Shown piece after piece: positions 16,162 through 24,677 of a DNA stretch of 48,359 nt (position 1 is the stretch's first letter; each line of letters starts with the position of its first letter). The notes under the pieces are model-generated. The model searched no databases, was not told the DNA's origin, and was given only the letters and a program-made list of their open reading frames with translations. Source of the stretch: Pyrinomonadaceae bacterium (GTDB taxonomy: Bacteria > Acidobacteriota > Blastocatellia > Pyrinomonadales > Pyrinomonadaceae); assembly GCA_019186825.1 (NCBI GenBank), contig JABARP010000009.1:1-48359 (forward strand), read 5' to 3'. The position numbers and the translations under genes are program-made.

Positions 16162-17163
16162 ATGGATACTTCGGAAATCGCCCTTTCTCTCGACGGAAAA
16201 CTCATCGGCGAGGTCTTGGCGATCTCCGGTTTTGCCGACCTTTCAACTGCCGGTGCCGGCGACATAAGTTTCTTTTCGGGCGACGGTGCGGTCCCTGAGA
16301 CGCACGCGACCTGTTTGCTCGTAAAAGCTTCTGCTGAATTCGCCCCTTCGACACCGGCCGTAATCATTGTTAAAGACCCGAAACTCGCGTTTGCAAAGGT
16401 TGCCGCAAAGCTCTCTGCCCCGCCGCGACGTACGGGCATCGACCAGACGGCGAAGATCGTGGTCGATGCCGACGTAAAGGCTTCGTTCATCGGGCCGAAC
16501 GTCGTGATCGACAACTCTGCAAAGATCGGCGCGGACGTCGAGATCCACGCCGGATGCAGTATCGGGCGCGACGTCTCGATCGGCCGCGGAACGCGTATTT
16601 TCCCTAATTGCACAATTTACGACGGTGTAACTATCGGCGAGGACTGCATCATCCATGCGGGCTGTGTCATTGGTGCGGATGGCTTTGGCTTCGTTCGCGA
16701 CGGTGCGTCCGGCTACGTGAAATTCCCGCAGGCCGGCTCGGTCGTCATCGGGAACGAGGTCGAACTCGGTGCGAATTCCTGCGTCGATCGCGGTGCACTC
16801 GGCTCGACCGAGATCGGCGACGGCACGAAGATCGACAATCTCGTCCAGGTCGCTCACAACGTGAAGATCGGTAAACGCGTCGTTATCGCCGCACAAACGG
16901 GTATCTCGGGCAGCACCGTCATCGAAGACGATTGCGTTATCGGCGGACAGGTCGGAATGGGCGACCACGCACGCGTCCTCAGCGGTGCCGTGATCGGTTC
17001 GCAGGCCGGCGTCCTTCCCGGCAAGATCGTTCGTCCGGGCGTCTGGTGGGGCACGCCCGTCCAGCCTCTCGACGAATTCAAACGCCAAAACGCCCTCGTA
17101 AAAGGCCTCTCCCGCCTCAAAGACGAGGTCAAACGCCTCCGCTCCCTCATTGAGGATAAATAG
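16162..17163 (+). CDS. lpxD: UDP-3-O-acylglucosamine N-acyltransferase LpxD
   Basis: Third enzyme of lipid A synthesis, adding the N-linked acyl chain. The 333 residues show an N-terminal uridine-binding domain (1-95, with [10 protein letters not shown]), then a left-handed parallel beta helix built of hexapeptide repeats (about 100-300), with the catalytic His in [12 protein letters not shown] and [16 protein letters not shown] following. The C terminus has [16 protein letters not shown] and a closing coiled helix. A perfect TATAAT at 16148-16153 ends eight bases before the ATG and no Shine-Dalgarno is visible, so the message may be leaderless. Usual lpx partners are not adjacent; lpxB lies 3.3 kb away beyond the repeat field. 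Confidence 0.95.
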   Translation: MDTSEIALSLDGKLIGEVLAISGFADLSTAGAGDISFFSGDGAVPETHATCLLVKASAEFAPSTPAVIIVKDPKLAFAKVAAKLSAPPRRTGIDQTAKIVVDADVKASFIGPNVVIDNSAKIGADVEIHAGCSIGRDVSIGRGTRIFPNCTIYDGVTIGEDCIIHAGCVIGADGFGFVRDGASGYVKFPQAGSVVIGNEVELGANSCVDRGALGSTEIGDGTKIDNLVQVAHNVKIGKRVVIAAQTGISGSTVIEDDCVIGGQVGMGDHARVLSGAVIGSQAGVLPGKIVRPGVWWGTPVQPLDEFKRQNALVKGLSRLKDEVKRLRSLIEDK

Positions 17164-17200
17164 CTGCGTTCGGCCACAACCCTTCGCCCCTCAAAACTTT

Positions 17201-17272
17201 CGTTCTAGCCTAGCCACGCCATTTATGGCGTGGTACGCTCGACAACGATCAACCAAGCCCGTTTACGGGCTT
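17201..17272 (+). repeat. REP-like hairpin pair upstream of the transposase
   Basis: Two perfect palindromes, each with a TT loop: CCACGCCAT/ATGGCGTGG (17214-17222, 17225-17233) and AAGCCCGT/ACGGGCTT (17255-17262, 17265-17272). The stretch 17201-17233 is repeated as an inverted copy with one mismatch at 17730-17762, so the transposase gene lies between inverted ends. Confidence 0.85.
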
Positions 17273-17286
17273 CCAGAGTTCCCACA

Positions 17287-17688
17287 ATGTCGATACGAGT
17301 CTATTCCGAGATAAACCTGCACATCACCTGGCACACAAAGGACAGTCTGCCATTCATCAACGCTGAGCTGCGTCCAAAATTGTATGCATTCGTAAAGAAC
17401 AAGATCGTCGAGACGGACGGCGTCTTTTTTCACGGCATCGGAGGGATCGAAACCCACGTCCATATTGCCGTGTCCGTAAGGCCTTCGCTGCATCTCGATG
17501 AATGGATCGGACAACTAAAAGGCAGCAGTTCGTACGCGATGGGTAAACGCTTGCAATGGCAGCATGGTTACGGGGTGGTCTCGTTCGGTACGCGGGACCT
17601 GCCATGGGTATTGGATTACATAAAAAATCAGGAAGAGCACCACAAACGCGGACTGATCCACGAGCGTCTAGAACGCATTGGCGAATAA
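17287..17688 (+). CDS. IS200/REP-associated Y1 transposase (RAYT-like)
   Basis: A single-strand DNA transposase of the HUH Y1 family, 133 residues from ATG 17287. The HUH motif is His57-Val-His59 in ETHVHIAVSVRP. The catalytic tyrosine is Tyr111 in WVLDYIKNQEEHHKRG. The start MSIRVYSEINLHITWHTK is the standard first strand of the fold. It is a little shorter than most RAYTs, close to IS200 TnpA. Mirrored REP-like hairpin pairs flank the gene on both sides, and a further solo pair lies 110 bases beyond the right end, which is the architecture of a REP-mobilising unit. All motifs are intact, so the enzyme may be active. Confidence 0.85.
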   Translation: MSIRVYSEINLHITWHTKDSLPFINAELRPKLYAFVKNKIVETDGVFFHGIGGIETHVHIAVSVRPSLHLDEWIGQLKGSSSYAMGKRLQWQHGYGVVSFGTRDLPWVLDYIKNQEEHHKRGLIHERLERIGE

Positions 17689-17690
17689 AA

Positions 17691-17762
17691 AGGGCGTGAA
17701 CGCCCTGGGATCATATTTCGGCGCGTTTTCCACGCCATAAATGGCGTGGCTAGGCTAAAACG
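17691..17762 (-). repeat. REP-like hairpin pair downstream, inverted
   Basis: AGGGCGT/ACGCCCT (17691-17697, 17700-17706, GA loop) is followed by CCACGCCAT/ATGGCGTGG (17730-17738, 17741-17749, AA loop) and then GCTAGGCTAAAACG, the reverse of the upstream end. The order of the two hairpins is the mirror image of the upstream pair. Confidence 0.85.
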
Positions 17763-17822
17763 AAAAACGTGATCATGGCCGCAAACAGAAGAGAATCAAG
17801 AACTGACAATTTCACGGTTCAT

Positions 17823-17858
17823 CGCGCTGATTCAAGACATCGCGCTCATTCAAGACTT
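17823..17858. repeat. 18-bp tandem duplication
   Basis: CGCGCTGATTCAAGACAT at 17823-17840 is followed at once by CGCGCTCATTCAAGACTT at 17841-17858, two copies that differ at two positions. It lies between the inverted REP pair and the solo pair. Confidence 0.75.
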
Positions 17859-17871
17859 CGGCTTCGCATAG

Positions 17872-17930
17872 CCACGCCATTTATGGCGTGGTACCGGTCA
17901 GCGAGGAGAGACCGAGCCCGTTCACGGGCT
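17872..17930 (+). repeat. solo REP-like hairpin pair
   Basis: A third copy of the pair in the same orientation as the upstream one: CCACGCCAT/ATGGCGTGG (17872-17880, 17883-17891, TT loop) and AGCCCGT/ACGGGCT (17915-17921, 17924-17930, TC loop). No transposase gene accompanies it, so it fits a non-autonomous REP doublet. Confidence 0.8.
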
Positions 17931-18008
17931 TTTTGGCGCGGTAGAAGGGCGTTATTCCTGGCTCCGTAGGAGCCGAATATTTATAGCACACGACCTCCGA
18001 CCTATTCT

Positions 18009-18114
18009 CGGAGGCGGCTTGCCGCCGACACGATCTATCGCGTGTTTCACACGCTCCAGAAACAATTTGATCCATCGGGGTGCTATAAACATTTCGCTCC
18101 TAGCGGAGCTAAAG
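18009..18114 (+). repeat. dispersed repeat block, copy 1
   Basis: About 106 bases starting at CGGAGGCGGC and ending at GGAGCTAAAG match 38624-38730 in the same orientation at most positions. The block contains GGCGGC/GCCGCC (18013-18026) and GCTCC/GGAGC (18096-18109) hairpins. No coding frame is shared, so it is a non-coding dispersed element. Confidence 0.75.
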
Positions 18115-18192
18115 AAAGAGCAGACGTCCGCTACGCTAGCTACGCAGAGTGGATACGATGTCGAGCCCTCCCTCACGGTCGGGCTACGGACA

Positions 18193-18278
18193 CACAGTTT
18201 CGCCGCTCGGCGACAACGAGTTCTCCTATTTCTTCCTGAATGCCGCGAAAAGGAATTGCCACTAGCTTTAGCTAGTGG
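18193..18278 (+). repeat. dispersed repeat, left copy beside the methyltransferase
   Basis: About 85 bases from CACAGTTTCGCCGCTCGG to the palindrome CCACTAGCT/AGCTAGTGG (18259-18267, 18270-18278). A close copy lies at 20266-20350 in the same orientation, so the two copies bracket the methyltransferase gene as direct repeats. Just before it, 18163-18193 is an inverted relative of the GTGTCCGTAGCCCG units at 38457-38523. A further hairpin GCCCGCT/AGCGGGC lies at 18302-18317. Confidence 0.75.
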
Positions 18279-18414
18279 ACAGTGTCGCATCTCCCGAACC
18301 TGCCCGCTTTAGCGGGCGAGGGACCTTTCCGAACCGTTCCGCGACATCGGGCTCGCTCGGCCTGTTTACCAAATTTTCCGGGTCAGTGTTACAGTCTTCA
18401 GAGACGTTTCTCCT

Positions 18415-20109
18415 ATGAACACCCTATACTACGGCGACAACCTAAAAATACTACGCGACCACATAAAAGACGAGAGCGTCGATCTCATCTATCTTGACCC
18501 GCCTTTTAATTCGAACCGCAACTATAACGTGCTGTTCAAGAATGAGTCGGGTACTGAGGCCGAGTCGCAGATAACTGCGTTCGAGGACACGTGGCATTGG
18601 AACACGTCGGCCGAAGAGACGTACAACGAGCTTTTACTTGCGAGCGACAGCGTCGGGCAGATGGTCGAAAGCTTCCGCTCATTCATCGGTGAGAATCAAA
18701 TGATGGCGTATCTCGTGATGATGGCGATCCGCCTGAAAGAACTCCATCGCGCACTCAAACCGACAGGCTCGCTCTATCTTCACTGCGACCCGACCGCATC
18801 GCACTATTTGAAGATATTGTTGGATACGATCTTTGGCGCGGAAAGATATCTGAACGAGATAACATGGAAGCGAACTTTCGCGCATGGGAATGTGGGACGG
18901 AACTACGGAAGTGTCTCGGACACTATCTTTTGGTATTCCAAAGGATCAAAATATACGTGGAACCAGCAATACGCGACACTCACGGACGCCGCATCGGACA
19001 AGAAATACCCGAAGGCTGATTCCGATGGTCGGCGGTGGCAATCGGTGACGCTTCGCAATCCAGGCTGGCGGCCAAATCTACAGTTTCCCTACACTGCCAG
19101 CAATGGGGTCACGTATCATCCGCATCCAAATGGTTGGTCCTGCAATTTGGAAAGGCTGCAGAAACTTGACGCCGAGGGACGTCTCCACTTTCCGAGTAAG
19201 CCTGACGGCGCGTTGCGCCTGAAAATGTATGAGGACGAAAGCGAAGGCGAGCGGCTTCAGAACATTTGGAACGACATCTCGCCAATTCCTTCTCAAGCTC
19301 AAGAACGCCTTGGCTATCCGACGCAGAAGCCGGTTGCGCTTTTGGAGCGTATCTTAAAGGCTTCGTCGAATGAGGGTGATATTGTTTTGGATCCTTTCTG
19401 CGGATGTGGGACGACGATCGCGGCGGCACAGAATCTCAACCGCGAATGGATCGGCATCGACCTGACACATCTTGCGGTCGGCTTGCAAAAGTTTCGGCTC
19501 AAGGACACTTACGGGTTGACCGCAGGTCGCGATTACAAGGTGGTCGGCCAACCCGAAGACCTCGCGGGTGCACGCGAGCTTGCACAGAATGACCGATACG
19601 GCTTCCAGTGGTGGATACTTCCGCTCGTTGGTGCAAAATCTCTGGGTGCAGAGGCAGGAAAGAAAGAGGGCAAGAAAGGTTCGGACAAGGGCATCGACGG
19701 CCTGATGAGCTTTATCGACGATACGTCGGGCAAGGCGAAGAAGGTTATCTTCTCGGTCAAAAGCGGCCACGTCAACGTTTCGCATATTCGCGACCTTGTC
19801 GGCACCGTCGAACGCGAAAAGGCGGCGATGGGCGTCTATGTAACGCTCGAACCGCCCACAAAACCGATGATCACCGAGGCCGTCTCGGCAGGTTTCTATC
19901 ATTCGGATCATTTCAACAAGGACTTCCCGAAGATACAGATCCTCACCGTCGAAGATATCCTCGCCGGCGCAGAAGTCAGGAAACCGACCGATTCAATTAC
20001 TTTCAAAAAAGCGTCGAAGGCCGTGCCAACGAACACCGCACAGAACGAACTCTTCGGCGAACTGCCGGAAACCAATGACGAGCGGCCTGAAATCGCTGAA
20101 ACCCAATAA
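18415..20109 (+). CDS. DNA adenine/cytosine-N4 methyltransferase with nuclease-like C-terminal domain
   Basis: An amino-methyltransferase of 564 residues that transfers a methyl group from S-adenosylmethionine to DNA. The catalytic motif is DPPF at residues 28-31 in IYLDPPFNSNRNYN, and the cofactor motif FCGCGTT lies at about 328-334. Catalytic motif first and cofactor motif second is the beta-class order. GYPTQKPVALLERI precedes the cofactor motif as expected. The tail (about 400-530) resembles Mrr/PD-(D/E)XK-type restriction domains: GIDG with Asp428, then VIFSVKSG with Lys449, then HIRDLVGTVEREKAAMGVYVTLEPPT. A Ser occupies the usual Glu/Gln place before the Lys. No separate restriction or specificity gene is adjacent. 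Repeat-rich DNA lies on both sides. Confidence 0.88.
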   Translation: MNTLYYGDNLKILRDHIKDESVDLIYLDPPFNSNRNYNVLFKNESGTEAESQITAFEDTWHWNTSAEETYNELLLASDSVGQMVESFRSFIGENQMMAYLVMMAIRLKELHRALKPTGSLYLHCDPTASHYLKILLDTIFGAERYLNEITWKRTFAHGNVGRNYGSVSDTIFWYSKGSKYTWNQQYATLTDAASDKKYPKADSDGRRWQSVTLRNPGWRPNLQFPYTASNGVTYHPHPNGWSCNLERLQKLDAEGRLHFPSKPDGALRLKMYEDESEGERLQNIWNDISPIPSQAQERLGYPTQKPVALLERILKASSNEGDIVLDPFCGCGTTIAAAQNLNREWIGIDLTHLAVGLQKFRLKDTYGLTAGRDYKVVGQPEDLAGARELAQNDRYGFQWWILPLVGAKSLGAEAGKKEGKKGSDKGIDGLMSFIDDTSGKAKKVIFSVKSGHVNVSHIRDLVGTVEREKAAMGVYVTLEPPTKPMITEAVSAGFYHSDHFNKDFPKIQILTVEDILAGAEVRKPTDSITFKKASKAVPTNTAQNELFGELPETNDERPEIAETQ

Positions 20110-20178
20110 ACATCGGGCTCCGACGCGTCTTCGTTCTCCGTTCAGGCTTTACCTCCGCCAGCCGCTCCCGTCGCCGAG

Positions 20179-20420
20179 CGGAAAAGCTCCGCTTTTCCGA
20201 CCCGTCCACCAAAAAATCCCCGGCGGCTCAGCCGCCAAAGGAATCTGATTTCGATCACGGCGAAGCACAGCTTCGCCGCTCGGCGACAACGAGTTGATCT
20301 ATTTTTAAATGAATGCAGCGAAAAGGAATTGCCACTAGCTTTAGCTGTGGTCACCGAGGCTCTGGGCTAAAGCCCAGATCCGTCGTTTCTCTCTCCCTAT
20401 CCACTAGCTAAAGCTAGTGG
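20179..20420. repeat. hairpin array and right copy of the dispersed repeat
   Basis: The 373-base gap between the methyltransferase and lpxB holds no gene but a series of perfect palindromes: CGGAAAAGC/GCTTTTCCG (20179-20199), GGCGGCT/AGCCGCC (20222-20236), GGCGAAGC/GCTTCGCC (20259-20277), CTGGGCT/AGCCCAG (20362-20377) and CCACTAGCT/AGCTAGTGG (20401-20420). Positions 20266-20350 repeat 18193-18278; in this copy the terminal palindrome has lost bases (CCACTAGCTTTAGCTGTGG). Confidence 0.75.
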
Positions 20421-20482
20421 CAATTCAAAAACTATCTTTGTATCTTTAATGCAGCACCAATTCTCTGCGGCCTGAGCCTTCC

Positions 20483-21631
20483 TTACGGACCGTTTATACA
20501 TCTTAGGATCGCGGTGGCGGCGCGTTTTGAGGCACCGCCGTGGCCGAGTTTTTCGGCGGCGGCGTGCAATTTTGCTCTAACTTCTTTATTTACATCAGGT
20601 TGGAGGAGCCGTTCGATCTCGTCGGCGAGGGCATCGGCGGTGAGTTCGTCCTGCACGATCTCCTTAACGACGCGTTCGCCGGCGATGAGGTTTATCAGGC
20701 CGTAGTGTTCGACGGAGATCATCGGCGCAAAGATCTTGTAGTTCAGCGTCGAGGTCTTATAGACGATCGCCATCGGTGTGCCGATAATGCCCGCTTCGAG
20801 CGTCGCTGTACCGCTTGTAACGGCCGCGGCGTCTGCGGCGTTCAGAGCATTGTACGTCTCGCCGACAACGACCGTGAACGGCAATTCTGAGGCATTCAGG
20901 GCCTCGCGAGCGTCACTAAGACACTTCTCTGTTGCGAGCGGCACGACGAACTGCCGTGAGGCGTCCCTTTCGGCGAGCAGTTCGCACGTTTCGACCAGAA
21001 CCGGCAATATACGCACGATCTCTTTGTGTCGGCTGCCGGGCAACATCGCGATGATCGGCCGTTCGGGATCGAGGCCGTTCTCGCGCGCAAATTCGGTTCG
21101 ATCCTTTGTTGCCGCGACCTCGCGTGCAAGCGGACTCCCGACGTATTCGACGTGCTCGAGCCCACGTTTCTTGAACCACGCCTCCTCGAACGGCAAAATC
21201 GTCAGCAGCAGGTCGCAATTCCGCCGCAAGGCGTTCACGCGATACTCGCGCCATGCCCAAACCTGCGGCGCAATGTACTGAATTACGGGAATTCCCAGCT
21301 TTTTGAGCGACCTTGCGAGCTTTAGGTTAAATTCCGGAAAATCGACGAGAATTGCCGCATCCGGCTTTTCGGCGGCGGCCGCCTGTACTAGCTTCTTCTT
21401 CGCCGACAAGAACATCGGCAAGGCACGCGCAACCTCCACAAGCCCGACGATCGACAACCGATCGGCCTCGACCACTGCGGAAACACCCGCAGCACGCATT
21501 TTCGGGCCCGCAGAGCCGAAGAAACGGACCTCCCCGCCGGCCGCTTCCTTTATCGCTTCTACGAGCTTTGCGCCGTGCGTGTCGCCGGATGCTTCACCCG
21601 CGACGATCATTATTTTTAATGGCGAGTTCAC
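20483..21631 (-). CDS. lpxB: lipid-A-disaccharide synthase LpxB
   Basis: Glycosyltransferase that joins lipid X and UDP-diacylglucosamine to form the lipid A disaccharide on the inner membrane face. The 382-residue length is normal. Signatures are the opening IMIVAGEASGDTHGAKLV, FGSAGPKMRAAGV, LVDFPEFNLKLARSLK, YIAPQVWAWREYRV, LLTILPFEEAWF, YVGSPL, MLPGSRHKEI and the donor-site AVTSGTATLEAGIIGTPMAIVYKTS, followed by GLINLIAGERVVKEIVQDELT. It has no lpx neighbours and is divergent from the secreted propeller gene across 240 bases. The 3' end faces the repeat field. Confidence 0.95.
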   Translation of the reverse strand: MNSPLKIMIVAGEASGDTHGAKLVEAIKEAAGGEVRFFGSAGPKMRAAGVSAVVEADRLSIVGLVEVARALPMFLSAKKKLVQAAAAEKPDAAILVDFPEFNLKLARSLKKLGIPVIQYIAPQVWAWREYRVNALRRNCDLLLTILPFEEAWFKKRGLEHVEYVGSPLAREVAATKDRTEFARENGLDPERPIIAMLPGSRHKEIVRILPVLVETCELLAERDASRQFVVPLATEKCLSDAREALNASELPFTVVVGETYNALNAADAAAVTSGTATLEAGIIGTPMAIVYKTSTLNYKIFAPMISVEHYGLINLIAGERVVKEIVQDELTADALADEIERLLQPDVNKEVRAKLHAAAEKLGHGGASKRAATAILRCINGP

Positions 21632-21871
21632 GTGATGTCTAAACCGTTAAAACTAAATGATATACAGCCCGCAATAGTTTACAACCGACGGCACCGCCTG
21701 CTGCATCAAAGCGTGCAGTTTTTGTAGTTCGCGAATTTGACCTAAATGATGCCCTGTTCCGTTTGCCTAAGGTGCGGAAACGACTTAAAATCTATTGTTT
21801 TTGAGTCCTTTGCCGCGCGGCGTTTTTTTGGTCGAAGCGGTATAGTTTCGAAAAGTCCTCCGGAGGAATCT

Positions 21872-24442
21872 GTGACATTTCGCTTTAGCATTTTATTTCT
21901 TGCAATTATCTTCTGCCTCGGCCTGAATACACAGGCTTCGGCACAGCTTGATTCGGTCATCGGCCAGATCACGAATGCCGCCGCCGAATCTTATGCGGGC
22001 GGCATCAGCGGCGACGGCCGCTTCGTCGTCTTCGAATCGAACGGCGACGTCGCAACCGAAAATCCACGCAACAGCGATCATAACGTCGAGATATTCGTCT
22101 TCGACTACGCACAGCGCAGGATCTTTCAGATCACGGACACAAAGAACGTCCTTTACGACGTCAACGGCGAAAATGTCTTTAGCAACGTCCGCATCTCGAT
22201 CGTAAATACGCGCCCGATCATCAGCCACGACGGCAAGTGGATCGCATTCTCTTCGAACGCAACGATCGCCTATCCGGGCGATAGCACGAATCCGCCGGTC
22301 ATCAGCACGACGAATCCCGGATCATTCGACGGCAACGCTTTTACGAGCCCGACGCCGACGCCCACAGCAAGCCCGAGCCCAAGCCCTTCGCCGGCACCGA
22401 ATCCGCTGACGCGAGACGCAAATCTCGAAATGTGGATCTATCAGATGCCCGTCTTTATGCCGACGCCGGATATGACGACCGGCATCGAGATGCCCTATCA
22501 GGAGCTTGCGGGCGGAACGTTCACGCGAGTTACGAATACGGTCCCGAGCCAACTGCCGCGCGGCGGAACGCAAAGCAGCGGAGCGTTCGTCGCGGACGAT
22601 AACCACGACGCGAGCATCTCGGACGACGGCAGCACGATCGCGTTCATGTCCACGCGCGACCTCGTTCCGGCGGTCGGAAATTCATTCCCGCTCAATGAGG
22701 ATAATGACGAGGTATTTACATATCACCGTCCGACCTCGACGCTCAACCAGATCACAAAAACGCCTCGCGGCCCGATTTCCGACCCGATCTATAACAAGAA
22801 CCCGACGATCTCCGGCAACGGCGGACGCGTCGTATTCGCGAGTACGGGCGACAACCCGATCGTCGGTATGACGGGCGGAAATAATCCCGCGTCAAGCAGG
22901 AACGAGGAAATATTCTACTCGGATCTGACCGCGACCGGCGACGTTGGGACCGTCAAGAAACAAGTTACTACCACAACGCCGACAACGCCCGGCGCGATCG
23001 TGAATATTCTCGACCTCGGACGCCGTATGAGCCGCGACGGCAACCTTATTGTGTTCGACTCGTACGCTGACCTTGCGAACGAAAACGGCGGCACGAATTA
23101 CGCTTCGTTCGCGACGTACGTCTATGACGCGACGGCGAACACGTTCAGACGCGTGCTTCCGCGAAGCGATGCGGATTCAGGAGCACTCGGCGGCGACCTG
23201 CAGCGTTACGGCGGCTTTACCGATACGGACGTCGCAGGCACGCCTTCGACGCTCATTCTCGAAACGAGAATGAACATCAAGGCAGACGGCACGGTTCCCT
23301 CGACCGCTTCGGACGGCCTGAACCCCGACCCGAACCGGCCCGTGCAGCTCTACACGTATCCGCTGACAGTGCCGCCCGCAAGCGCGACATTCAAACGGAT
23401 AGCAAAATTCCCGTCACCCACTACGTTCCTGGCTTCGACCCGAGCTATCACGAGCGATTCGGCCGCGCGCTTCGCGTTCACTATGTCGCTTACCGAGCTC
23501 GGCGGCGGCAACCTTGATTCGTCGCCGGAGGTCTATTATATGCTAACGCCGACAGCAATAAACGAGACACGTATCTCGGCAAATTTTGCCACCGGTGCCA
23601 GCAAAATCCCGGTTTCACCTACGGTGGTCCCGTCGCCGAGCCCGACCGCAACGCCGACGCCAACTCCGACGCCTTCACCTTCGCCAACCGCTTCGCCGAG
23701 CCCGACCCCTTCGCCGACGCCTCAGTCGCCGCCGGCGGTTTTTGGCCTTGCACCTGGGATGCGGGCGATCATGAACTTCCAGGCCGGAATCGACCGTCCG
23801 ATCGTCGAGCGATCAGGCGTTGGCTCGTTGCAGCGGAGCTTCCAACTGCCCATACAGCTTAGCGGCGTTACCATGACGATCAACGGTTTCTCGTGCGGCC
23901 TCGTACGGGTCAGCCGTCACAGGATCGACTTCGTGGTACCGCGTGGGCTTCCGGCGGCGGTGGAAGGCACACCCTATGACCTTGTTCTGAATAACAACGG
24001 GACAATTATGCGCACCCAAGTTGTGCTCGTGCCTGCAAGGCCGGACGTATATAGTTTTGAAGGGATCGAAGGCCCGGGCGGTAGAGCTAAGGTATATAAT
24101 GTTACGAATCGCGTCCATACTACGGAACCGTTCACGGTAAGGACAAAGAGTATTCGACCGTTCGGCCGCGTCCCGACCAAACTACGAATCTACCTGACCG
24201 GCTTCAATCCACGGATAGGGCCGGGTGTTATCAATGTACGTATAGGTCTTGGTACGAATCATTTCCTAACCATTTTGAGAGAACCATTCGAGGTCGAACC
24301 TGGAATATATGCCCAGGATGTCGAACTGAACGACGATATGAATGGCTCAGGTGATCAACCCGTGGTCGTGATCGTCGCTATCAACGGAACGGTGTTTGCA
24401 TCACGTCTTGATGACACGGCACCGCGCACCACGATCCTTTGA
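21872..24442 (+). CDS. secreted beta-propeller (PD40-type) protein with Pro-rich linkers
   Basis: An exported protein of 856 residues. The start is a GTG at 21872, because GGAGGA at 21862-21867 lies four bases upstream and the next residues form a signal peptide (FRFSILFLAIIFCLGLNTQASAQ region). Residues about 30-570 contain TolB/PD40-like blade repeats: GGISGDGRFVVFESNGD, ISHDGKWIAFSSN, ASISDDGSTIAFMSTRD, PTISGNGGRVVFASTGD and RMSRDGNLIVFDSYAD. Two Pro/Ser/Thr-rich low-complexity linkers interrupt it. The last 200 residues are a beta domain resembling the acidobacterial TIGR03437-type C-terminal domain (RIDFVVPRGLP, DLVLNNNG). The ligand and function are unknown. It ends at a good terminator. 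Confidence 0.8.
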   Translation: MTFRFSILFLAIIFCLGLNTQASAQLDSVIGQITNAAAESYAGGISGDGRFVVFESNGDVATENPRNSDHNVEIFVFDYAQRRIFQITDTKNVLYDVNGENVFSNVRISIVNTRPIISHDGKWIAFSSNATIAYPGDSTNPPVISTTNPGSFDGNAFTSPTPTPTASPSPSPSPAPNPLTRDANLEMWIYQMPVFMPTPDMTTGIEMPYQELAGGTFTRVTNTVPSQLPRGGTQSSGAFVADDNHDASISDDGSTIAFMSTRDLVPAVGNSFPLNEDNDEVFTYHRPTSTLNQITKTPRGPISDPIYNKNPTISGNGGRVVFASTGDNPIVGMTGGNNPASSRNEEIFYSDLTATGDVGTVKKQVTTTTPTTPGAIVNILDLGRRMSRDGNLIVFDSYADLANENGGTNYASFATYVYDATANTFRRVLPRSDADSGALGGDLQRYGGFTDTDVAGTPSTLILETRMNIKADGTVPSTASDGLNPDPNRPVQLYTYPLTVPPASATFKRIAKFPSPTTFLASTRAITSDSAARFAFTMSLTELGGGNLDSSPEVYYMLTPTAINETRISANFATGASKIPVSPTVVPSPSPTATPTPTPTPSPSPTASPSPTPSPTPQSPPAVFGLAPGMRAIMNFQAGIDRPIVERSGVGSLQRSFQLPIQLSGVTMTINGFSCGLVRVSRHRIDFVVPRGLPAAVEGTPYDLVLNNNGTIMRTQVVLVPARPDVYSFEGIEGPGGRAKVYNVTNRVHTTEPFTVRTKSIRPFGRVPTKLRIYLTGFNPRIGPGVINVRIGLGTNHFLTILREPFEVEPGIYAQDVELNDDMNGSGDQPVVVIVAINGTVFASRLDDTAPRTTIL

Positions 24443-24469
24443 TAGTGGACAAATTGCTTCAACCTTTTG

Positions 24470-24502
24470 CGGCGGGATCTATCACGGTCCCGCCGTTTTT
24501 TT
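24470..24502 (+). terminator. intrinsic terminator after the propeller gene
   Basis: CGGCGGGA at 24470-24477 pairs with TCCCGCCG at 24488-24495 around a 10-base loop and is followed by seven T residues. Confidence 0.88.
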
Positions 24503-24677
24503 GCCGCCCGGGGCTACATTCTCGGGAGGCGAGCCATATTGCCGAGTTTGCCTCTCTCGAAGGGCTATACTATGCTTTAGGTTATACGGAAATAACGAAT
24601 ATTTTTGCGTTTACCGTCCCTTTCAACATTTATCTACATTAAAGAATCAGTTTTGAATAAGGAGTTCTGATAGAAAT

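Noticed and set aside
21812..21829. GCCG/CGGC followed by seven T residues as a terminator before the propeller gene
   Set aside because: The stem is only four base pairs with a two-base loop and no plus-strand gene precedes it.
24443..24677. Ile/Leu/Val leader peptide or attenuator before ilvE
   Set aside because: The only strong hairpin belongs to the end of the upstream gene, and no short frame rich in branched-chain codons was found.
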